NCBI GenBank assembly: GCA_937892315.1
Contig: CALAVF010000458.1
Coordinates: forward strand, 1 to 18,607
Direction of reading: 5' to 3'
Length of the DNA stretch: 18,607 nucleotides
DNA from: an uncultured Prevotellaceae bacterium
GTDB lineage: Bacteria > Bacteroidota > Bacteroidia > Bacteroidales > Bacteroidaceae
This document shows, piece after piece, positions 13,249 through 18,607 of the stretch (position 1 is the first letter of the stretch; each line of letters begins with the position of its first letter). The notes under the pieces are model-generated. The model saw only the letters and a program-made list of their open reading frames with translations, made no database searches and had not been told where the DNA came from. Made by a program: the position numbers and the translations under genes.

Positions 13249-14982
13249 TTATTTGCCTGTTACCTCATTGCCTAACTTTTCGCTGAACTTTTTCACCCAT
13301 CGCCAGATGGTGGCGTGGGAGAAGTTGGTGAGGTTTTCGATTTGCGAGTTGGAGAGCCCGATACGCATCAGGTAGCAGACCTGCATCTGGGATTCGCTGA
13401 GTTTCCCCAACTTCTGCACCAGCACATCCCGATACGTGGGGTGCAGTTCATCCACCGCCCGGTAGAGTTGCCGCCAGTCTGCTGAGGTCATCTTGCGTTT
13501 TCCCTCCGACGACATCCGGATGGCACGCACCAACTCCTCTGCCGTGGTTTCCAATTCAGCCTGGTGCAGCAATTTCATGAAAGTCCGATTCTGTTCTATC
13601 TTGTCAGTCAGCATGGCTTCTTTCCGTTTCAGTTCCTCATTGTAGTGTGCCAGTTCCTCGTTCACAAGACCCAAATCCTCCTTTGTCTTCTCCAGCGACT
13701 CGCTTGCGTCCTTCAGTTCCGCCTCTTTCTGTGTCACCTCATCTTCCAGCATCTGCTTGTCCCGCTTCATACGAGTCAATTCGTTTTGTGCCGCCAGCAG
13801 AGCCTTCAATTGCCGGTTTCTTCTGTACACGGACAGCAGGATGAGTGCCAGGATGACGATGGCAGAGAGCAGGGAGCAGCCAATCAGCAGATTGCGGTAC
13901 CGCTCCTTTCCCTCCTTCGCCTTTCGTTCCTCCTCCATGTTCTTGTGATACTGGTATTCATTGTTCACCGTCGCCGCCAGTTCTTGCCGCTCCCCCAAAT
14001 TCAGTGAATCGCTGACTTGAACGAAGAGATGGGCGTATCGGTTGGCTTGGGGAACATCGCCCTGTTCATCATGCAAGAGGAACAGCAACTTGGAGGCATC
14101 ATACATTCCGACGAGATTTGTGCTGTCTTGAAGGATTTTTTGATAGCAGGCGATGGCAGAATCCATCTGCCGGGTCAAGGTGTAGAACTCTCCCTTTGCC
14201 AAATAATAATCAGGCTCATCAAATGTCCAGTCCTTATATCCCATGATGATATCATCGCACTCTTGGGCTTCGGACGACATGCCGAAACGTGAGAAATGGT
14301 ACAAAAGGGAACAGAGCACCTCTTGCTGTTCCGCAATAGGCTTTCCCTTGAACAGTCGGAGTGCGGAACGGAATGCTTCTTTTGCTTCATTGATGCTGTC
14401 AAGCCGTGTGAAGGAAGCACCTACATGGCTCATTGCCGAAGCATCTAACTGATGTCGTGCTTTCAGCAAACGACATTCCTCTTTTGCCATCGGCAAGGCA
14501 TGCTGATAATCCTGCACCCTGTAAAATAAGTAACTCAAATTGGAAAACGTATTTGTCAATAGCATGGAATCACACTTTGCCATATTAGTCCCGATTTCAA
14601 GAGCCTTTAGAAAATGCTTCAAAGCCCGCGGTGTATCATGCAAATCGCGATAGACACTGCCGGCATAATAGTGTACTTCTTGCTTGTCTTTTTCGCTTCC
14701 ATGTTCTTCGAAATATGCCACTAAATCCTTAACCATCATATCAGAAGTCGGAAGCACATCTGCCTTGTCATGCAGACGGACATCCAACAAATCGTATTTC
14801 TTTTGCAAATATTCCGATTCTGTTCTTACACTCAACTTGATGGAATCCAGCATCTCCATCGCCAAAACAGGATTGCTGTTCCCCACTTGTTTAATCTGTT
14901 CCATCTTGTCAAGAAGATTCACTTCCTCACAAGCAAAGCACAGTAGCAACGAAAGGCATAATATAAGACTGCTTTTTTTCAT
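13249..14982 (-). CDS. TPR-transmembrane-coiled coil-HTH regulator
   Basis: This is a 577-residue membrane-spanning sensor/regulator of a type common in Bacteroidales. It starts with an export signal containing a near-lipobox (LLCFAC, Cys18, though -3 is Cys rather than Leu/Val). Tetratricopeptide repeats fill about 35-330 (YYAGSVYRDLHDTPRALKHF, AIACYQKILQDSTN), presumably periplasmic. One transmembrane helix, NLLIGCSLLSAIVILALILL, lies at 364-383, then a long coiled coil (about 393-465). The C-terminal helix-turn-helix is at 528-570 (LSESQMQVCYLMRIGLSNSQI, ATIWRWVKKFSEKL). It would sense something outside and bind DNA from the membrane inside. It is divergent from the DUF3244-type and protease genes, its likely targets by position. 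It has the best promoter of the window. Confidence 0.85.
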   Translation of the reverse strand: MKKSSLILCLSLLLCFACEEVNLLDKMEQIKQVGNSNPVLAMEMLDSIKLSVRTESEYLQKKYDLLDVRLHDKADVLPTSDMMVKDLVAYFEEHGSEKDKQEVHYYAGSVYRDLHDTPRALKHFLKALEIGTNMAKCDSMLLTNTFSNLSYLFYRVQDYQHALPMAKEECRLLKARHQLDASAMSHVGASFTRLDSINEAKEAFRSALRLFKGKPIAEQQEVLCSLLYHFSRFGMSSEAQECDDIIMGYKDWTFDEPDYYLAKGEFYTLTRQMDSAIACYQKILQDSTNLVGMYDASKLLFLLHDEQGDVPQANRYAHLFVQVSDSLNLGERQELAATVNNEYQYHKNMEEERKAKEGKERYRNLLIGCSLLSAIVILALILLSVYRRNRQLKALLAAQNELTRMKRDKQMLEDEVTQKEAELKDASESLEKTKEDLGLVNEELAHYNEELKRKEAMLTDKIEQNRTFMKLLHQAELETTAEELVRAIRMSSEGKRKMTSADWRQLYRAVDELHPTYRDVLVQKLGKLSESQMQVCYLMRIGLSNSQIENLTNFSHATIWRWVKKFSEKLGNEVTGK

Positions 14983-15013
14983 TTCTCATATAGTTTTTGT
15001 TCCGAGATGGGTG

Positions 15014-15045
15014 CAAAGTTATGTACTTCGGCTCAAATGGACAAA
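15014..15045 (-). promoter_or_regulatory. Complete Bacteroidota promoter of the TPR-HTH regulator
   Basis: On the minus strand TTTG (15045-15042), a 20-nt spacer and TAACTTTG (15021-15014) match both promoter elements exactly. Transcription would start near 15007, leaving a 25-nt leader to the ATG at 14982. Confidence 0.75.
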
Positions 15046-15213
15046 CTTTTTTGCCCTAAATCCGTTTCAAGTCGTTTCAAAATTTGTTTCATTCTCTAAA
15101 AAGAGGATATAATTGAAGTCGTGGTTGTATTACATCATATTCAATTGATTTACATTCTTTTAAAGGGTCTGAACTCTATTTTTAACATTTCAGTGAAACG
15201 CATTGAAATGAAA

Positions 15214-15249
15214 TTTGTATGGTAAATCAGAAAACTTACTATAACTTTG
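15214..15249 (+). promoter_or_regulatory. Promoter of the DUF3244-type gene
   Basis: TAACTTTG (15242-15249) is a good -7 element. TTTG at 15214-15217 is 24 nt away, longer than usual, so the -33 call is weak. The ATG at 15288 follows a start near 15256. The start is also supported by the AGG six nucleotides before it. Confidence 0.5.
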
Positions 15250-15287
15250 TGGCAAATTTTATACAACTTAAAAAACAAAAAAATAGG

Positions 15288-15686
15288 ATGAAAATAATGA
15301 AATTTGTGCTGCTCATAGCAGCGATGTGTGTTCAAACAATTGCATTTGCAGAAGACCCAACCCCTGTTCCATTGACACCAGGTCCTGGAGGACCGATATT
15401 GGGAGGTCATGGTGGTCCTCATAAGTCCCCTGCTCAACCGTCTATTTGTCCTATCGACGTTTATTTGAACGAAACCGAAGGTACACTCGACTTTGTTTTG
15501 TTAGATAATGTAGATGCTATCACCTATTACATCTACGACGAAGAAGGTGAAATGTTGCAGACCGAAGTTGCTGTGCCCGATGATGAACATTTGAGCGTTA
15601 GCATTGACACTCTGAATGCAGGAACATACTGCTTACAAATTGTGGTTAATGGAAATTCATATAGTGGAACTTTTATTTTGTATTGA
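15288..15686 (+). CDS. Secreted DUF3244-like small protein
   Basis: This 132-residue exported protein has the signal peptide MKIMKFVLLIAAMCVQTIAFA with cleavage before EDPTP. The start could also be the second ATG three codons on. A Pro/Gly-rich linker (VPLTPGPGGPILGGHGGPH) leads to a single immunoglobulin-like domain of the DUF3244 type (ICPIDVYLNETEGTLDFVLL, AITYYIYDEEGEMLQTEV, LNAGTYCLQIVVNG, ending SGTFILY). Two cysteines (in ICPI and YCLQI) could pair in the periplasm. The family has no assigned biochemical role. Such proteins often sit beside TPR regulators and secreted proteases, as here. It is 202 nt before the protease remnant and may share regulation by the divergent TPR-HTH protein. 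Confidence 0.7.
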   Translation: MKIMKFVLLIAAMCVQTIAFAEDPTPVPLTPGPGGPILGGHGGPHKSPAQPSICPIDVYLNETEGTLDFVLLDNVDAITYYIYDEEGEMLQTEVAVPDDEHLSVSIDTLNAGTYCLQIVVNGNSYSGTFILY

Positions 15687-15888
15687 TTCAAATAGTGTAT
15701 TTATGCACCCTATTGTCTGACAATGTCCATTTGGCAATTAACATTGATGCATGGAATACAGAAATGTAATGTATATATTCTGTGTTGGCGATGTCTTTAT
15801 ATTATGGTTCTATATTATATTCGCAACCACTTTAAGTTTATAAGTAAAAGAAAGAATGAGCAAGATTAACTTTTGATTTATTTGTATT

Positions 15889-16437
15889 ATGAAGGTAAAT
15901 GTTTTATCAGCAATTATTAGCATTTCATTGTGCTTGTTAACAGGGGAGAGTTATGCACAGGATTTGATACGTAAAGATGGGAAGGTGTATATTGAAGATT
16001 CTAAGCACATAAATAAGTTGTGGGAAGTTGATACGACCTCTGTCATGGTAAGCATTGATACAACTCTCGTTCAATCTGGTATCCTTTCCAAAGTCAATAC
16101 ATTAGGTTTTACGATGGTACATGTGCCTCAAGATGTTCGTCTTGAACAGTTTATGGATTCGTTGAAAAAGTTGCCTTATGTAAAATTCGTTGAGCATAAT
16201 GTATATGGTGAATACACGGACAATAGTGATCCATATGCAAGTGACCAATGGTATTATTGGGATTATGATTTTTACAATATTTCTGACACTATACAACAAA
16301 AATCGAAAGATTTTATGTATTTTTGCAGTCAGGATATTAAAAATGGAAAAAAAGTATATCGGACAACGACAAAAAGTCATCAGCCTATTCTCTGGAGCTG
16401 GTGGTCTGGATATTGGCTTCGAAAATGCAGGCTTTGA
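15889..16437 (+). pseudogene. Truncated subtilisin-family (S8) protease: signal and propeptide only
   Basis: The 182-codon frame starts with a signal peptide (MKVNVLSAIISISLCLLTGESYAQ). It continues as an S8 propeptide of the fervidolysin type: TLGFTMVHVPQDVRLEQFMDSL, LPYVKFVEHNVYGEY, and then the linker DNSDPYASDQW (112-121) that normally leads into the catalytic domain. After about residue 130 (near 16.28 kb) the frame no longer resembles a protease. From 16343 it simply reads through the methyltransferase gene out of frame (WSWWSGYWLRKCRL). None of the Asp, His and Ser catalytic blocks is present. No 3' remnant of the protease follows the restriction genes in this window. I infer disruption by acquisition of the restriction-modification cassette. 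Confidence 0.7.
16318..16325 (+). promoter_or_regulatory. Possible -7 element TATTTTTG before the methyltransferase
   Basis: TATTTTTG satisfies TAnnTTTG and is 17 nt before the ATG at 16343. The surroundings are AT-rich and no -33 TTTG is at the right distance, so this is a weak call. It would give the cassette its own short-leader transcript independent of the broken protease gene. Confidence 0.35.
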
Positions 16438-17068
16438 GGTGGTTGTGGCTGTAGAGATAGACCCCTCATGTTGTGATACCTTACATGCCAATAAGCCGAA
16501 TATGCCCATCATTAACAAAAGTGTAACAGATGTTACCGGGCAAGAGATATTGGATATCGCAGGTTTGAAAGTCGGTGAAGCAGCACTTGTAATCGGTGGC
16601 CCTCCATGTCAAAGTTTCAGTTTGGCTGGGCTACGCAAAGGCTTAGATGACGAACGTGGCCGATTGCTATTTGAGTACGTCCGAATTGTCAGAGAAACAT
16701 TGCCCAAAGCCTTTGTATTGGAGAATGTGAAAGGTCTGACGAACTGGGATCATGGTGGGGCGATGAAGTTACTCATTGACGAACTGAATAAACCCGTAGA
16801 ATATAATGGACAAATTTATCAATATAATATCGGGGTCCCGCAGGTCCTGAATGCTGTCGATTATGGTGTTCCACAGAATCGTGAAAGGCTTATCATTGTG
16901 GGAAATCGTTTGGGTAAGTCCTTTTTGTACCCAGCACCACATGTCTTTGAACCGAAAAAAACCGTTTGGGATGCTATTGGAAATTTGCCAGAGCCAGAAG
17001 GACCTTCGGAAACAGCCTTAAGAGTTGCCGGAACTATACAGGAAAGGAGAAACAAATATGGTTACTAG
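16343..17068 (+). CDS. DNA (cytosine-5) methyltransferase, N-terminal part (motifs I-VIII)
   Basis: This 241-residue protein contains the catalytic half of an m5C methyltransferase, which transfers a methyl group from SAM to cytosine in the restriction site. Motif I is VISLFSGAGGLDIGFENAGF (12-31), motif II the EID at 38-40, motif IV GGPPCQSFS with the nucleophile Cys89, motif VI ENV (127-129) and motif VIII QNRERLIIVG (178-187). It then enters the variable region (LPEPEGPSETALRVAG) and stops at TAG with ...RRNKYGY. Motifs IX and X are in the next, overlapping frame. Translation from MEKKYIGQ is preferred because upstream in-frame codons run through the protease remnant. It is either the alpha subunit of a split enzyme or the first half of a frameshifted gene. 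Confidence 0.85.
   Translation: MEKKYIGQRQKVISLFSGAGGLDIGFENAGFEVVVAVEIDPSCCDTLHANKPNMPIINKSVTDVTGQEILDIAGLKVGEAALVIGGPPCQSFSLAGLRKGLDDERGRLLFEYVRIVRETLPKAFVLENVKGLTNWDHGGAMKLLIDELNKPVEYNGQIYQYNIGVPQVLNAVDYGVPQNRERLIIVGNRLGKSFLYPAPHVFEPKKTVWDAIGNLPEPEGPSETALRVAGTIQERRNKYGY
17045..17049 (+). promoter_or_regulatory. Strong Shine-Dalgarno inside the methyltransferase overlap
   Basis: AGGAG, within AGGAAAGGAGA, lies 8 nt before the ATG at 17058 that opens the motif IX-X frame. Such a strong site is unusual in this window, where most starts have none. It favours independent initiation of the second half, although a purine run could also be chance. Confidence 0.55.
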
Positions 17069-17459
17069 ACATATACCCAATCACCAAGTAACTGCACACT
17101 CACCATCGACATTGGAGAAAATCAAGAAAGTAACCATCGGTGGGAAACTATCTGAAGTTGAGCAGACATTTGGTTCGACTTACAGACGTCTTGACCCGTC
17201 AAAACCATCACCAACAGTGACACGAAGTGGCTACCGTGACTTCATCCATCCGTATGAAGACCGCATGCTGACAGTACGTGAGTTGGCCTGTTTGCAAACA
17301 TTTCCCATTGACTGGGTATTCAAAGGGGTCAGGCTCGATTCTTACAGTTCAAAACGTAAGACTACAATGACACAATTCGGACAAGTCGGAAATGCGGTCC
17401 CCCCGAAACTCGCCGAAGCGATAGCCACAGAAGTAATGAAACAATTTTTTGAAGAATAG
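17058..17459 (+). CDS. DNA (cytosine-5) methyltransferase, C-terminal part (TRD end, motifs IX-X)
   Basis: This 133-residue protein continues the methyltransferase: MVTRHIPNHQVTAHSPSTLE and RRLDPSKPSPTVTR belong to the target-recognition/motif IX approach, RELACLQTFPIDWVF (74-88) is motif IX, and QVGNAVPPKLAEAIA is motif X, which completes the SAM pocket. Alone it cannot methylate. It overlaps the first part by 11 nt in the +1 frame. It has its own ATG and Shine-Dalgarno, and together the parts make 374 residues, a normal m5C enzyme length with nothing visibly missing. M.AquI is a precedent for such an alpha/beta division. Skipping one base near the TAG would instead fuse the halves (YGY-RHIPNH), so a one-base frameshift is the alternative. 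The endonuclease starts 3 nt after its stop. Confidence 0.8.
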   Translation: MVTRHIPNHQVTAHSPSTLEKIKKVTIGGKLSEVEQTFGSTYRRLDPSKPSPTVTRSGYRDFIHPYEDRMLTVRELACLQTFPIDWVFKGVRLDSYSSKRKTTMTQFGQVGNAVPPKLAEAIATEVMKQFFEE

Positions 17460-17462
17460 TTT

Positions 17463-18494
17463 ATGCCTAAAGTACCTGAATCAGTCGTGAAAGAGAGTTA
17501 TTTCCTTCGTGCGACTTTTAGCTATAACAGATTGCGCTCTGAAGGATATTTCGACCTGTTTGTAAAAATTCGCAAACTCGCTCGCATAGAAGGAGAAAAA
17601 CTTAGTTGGGAATTGAAAAATGACTGGGGAATAAGTACGGATGCATGGAACATACTCCAACTCAACAAGATCCAACCGATGCTTGTTTTTCTGCATCCGA
17701 AAGTACTGCAATTAGATCCGTCCGTCTTGAAATATTACCGTTCAGTGGCTTTAATACCACAGAAGGGCATGAAAGCACTATCCAGTGTTTCAAGTATAAA
17801 CGACATCGAAGACGGTAAGATTAAAGCTGGCCACCTCTCACAAAAACAGATTGAGAGGTTGGTCAAATCCATTAACGAAGCTGTATCACTCGTAATTGCC
17901 TTAGCATCCGACATCAATGAAAATAAAATTGAAGGTATGATGTACGCTACAGCAGGTGTAAAGATTGACGGGGCGTGGAGAACAAAAATTGGAGTGGAAG
18001 GTGAACGTGTCATTAGGAAAATCATTTTTAATGAATTATTTACACACAAAGAGATTTCATCAGTTGAAAACAAGAAAGGCATACTGAGCGAAATAACAAA
18101 ATGGAAAAATACCACAGATGTAGATGAAATAAAAGTACTACATATGATTAATGGCTACTCCATTTTGTTCTCATCCGAACCAGATGTTACGATATTCGAC
18201 CCATCTGGTTCCATTGTTGGAGTTATCGAAATCAAGTCTGGACTTGACCCTGCTGGCGCGTTAGAGCGCTTGGGAGCCATGTTTAAGTCGTTCGAGAATA
18301 CACTTGCTGAATATCCTGATGCTGTTACAATTTTAGTTGCATCGTGTATTACTGATGAAGTAGATAAACGGCTGAATTCCTCAATGACCGTTCGTCAAAG
18401 GTATCTCACAACAGATATCACATCGAGTGAACCAGAGAAACGGAAATTTGTGAACCGCTTACGAACAATAATGCACTTAACAGGTAAAAAGTAA
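17463..18494 (+). CDS. Type II restriction endonuclease, PD-(D/E)XK fold, XcyI-like
   Basis: This 343-residue protein directly follows the methyltransferase and is the restriction partner. A catalytic PD-(D/E)XK core is visible: P240-D241 in SSEPDVTIFDPSG, then E256-I257-K258 in VGVIEIKSG. The N-terminal half is helical and contains WELKNDWGISTDAWNIL, FLHPKVLQLDPSVLKYYRSV and ALIPQKGMKAL, which recall the XcyI family (CCCGGG cutters). That resemblance is from memory of the family pattern and the specificity should be taken as a hypothesis. The known XcyI and Cfr9I partners are m4C enzymes, whereas here the partner is m5C. The frame appears intact, so the gene could be active if the split methyltransferase works. 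Confidence 0.75.
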   Translation: MPKVPESVVKESYFLRATFSYNRLRSEGYFDLFVKIRKLARIEGEKLSWELKNDWGISTDAWNILQLNKIQPMLVFLHPKVLQLDPSVLKYYRSVALIPQKGMKALSSVSSINDIEDGKIKAGHLSQKQIERLVKSINEAVSLVIALASDINENKIEGMMYATAGVKIDGAWRTKIGVEGERVIRKIIFNELFTHKEISSVENKKGILSEITKWKNTTDVDEIKVLHMINGYSILFSSEPDVTIFDPSGSIVGVIEIKSGLDPAGALERLGAMFKSFENTLAEYPDAVTILVASCITDEVDKRLNSSMTVRQRYLTTDITSSEPEKRKFVNRLRTIMHLTGKK

Positions 18495-18505
18495 ATATCC
18501 ATCCG

Positions 18506-18607
18506 ATGAAAAAAAACCTCGACACAATCTGCCTGCACGGCGGATGGAAACCCACAAAGGGCGAACCGCAGCAACTGCCCATCTACCAGAGTACGACCTT
18601 CCGCTAC
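18506..18607 (+). CDS. Cys/Met metabolism PLP enzyme (O-acetylhomoserine sulfhydrylase type), cut by window end
   Basis: Only the first 34 codons are visible, MKKNLDTICLHGGWKPTKGE through QQLPIYQSTTFRY. The TICLHGG and PIYQSTTF blocks are the N-terminal signature of the gamma-family PLP enzymes: O-acetylhomoserine aminocarboxypropyltransferase, cystathionine gamma-synthase and methionine gamma-lyase. By wording it is closest to O-acetylhomoserine sulfhydrylase, which makes homocysteine in methionine synthesis. Family placement is good; the exact reaction cannot be fixed from this fragment. It begins only 11 nt after the endonuclease stop, so it has no private promoter region in between and may be transcribed from within or ahead of the restriction cassette. 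Confidence 0.8.
   Translation, partial: MKKNLDTICLHGGWKPTKGEPQQLPIYQSTTFRY

Noticed and set aside
15687..15888. Possible gene or riboswitch between the DUF3244-type gene and the protease remnant
   Set aside because: Only AT-rich sequence with no open frame of note, no strong hairpin and no clean TAnnTTTG box was found.
16190..16342. 51-residue N-terminal extension of the methyltransferase
   Set aside because: It overlaps the protease remnant out of frame and is hydrophobic and unrelated to methyltransferases; motif I follows MEKKYIGQRQK directly.

Overview
The window reads as a chromosomal segment of a Bacteroidales bacterium, most likely Prevotella or a close relative. The evidence is the Bacteroidota promoter signature (TAnnTTTG at -7, in two places with a TTTG -33 box exactly 20 nt upstream), the near absence of Shine-Dalgarno sequences, TPR/HTH and DUF3244-type genes, a GH43 glycosidase with an export signal, and the dxs-trkA-trkH gene order. 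Core genes are visibly GC-richer than the accessory stretch after about 11.2 kb.

Layout, core part (1-11.2 kb): the 3' part of a LOG-family phosphoribohydrolase; a secreted GH43 glycosidase; then, on the minus strand, a coupled operon of a GT4 glycosyltransferase, a GT2 glycosyltransferase and a SulP anion transporter, whose last codons overlap the GH43 gene tail to tail. tRNA-Asn(GTT) is divergent from that operon and has its own promoter. It is followed by a hairpin terminator that it shares with the converging dxs-trkA-trkH operon (isoprenoid precursor synthesis plus potassium uptake). A small outer-membrane beta-barrel gene follows.

Layout, accessory part (11.2-18.6 kb): a 0.9 kb non-coding stretch holds a terminator, a candidate tiny acidic peptide gene, an array of five alternating 19-nt repeats that would lie in that gene's leader, and a GC-richer structured block. 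Next is a two-gene toxin-antitoxin candidate (Panacea/SocA-domain antitoxin followed by a PemK-like small protein, joined by a TGATG overlap). A TPR-transmembrane-coiled coil-HTH regulator is transcribed divergently from a secreted DUF3244-type protein and a subtilisin-family protease. The protease survives only as signal peptide plus propeptide; its catalytic domain is replaced by a type II restriction-modification cassette.

The cassette is the most interesting part. The m5C methyltransferase is divided between two overlapping reading frames, motifs I-VIII in the first and motifs IX-X in the second. The second has its own ATG behind an unusually strong Shine-Dalgarno. This is either a natural two-subunit enzyme of the M.AquI kind or a one-base frameshift. 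A PD-(D/E)XK endonuclease resembling the XcyI family follows 3 nt later. The window ends in the first 34 codons of a PLP-dependent Cys/Met metabolism enzyme that starts only 11 nt after the endonuclease.
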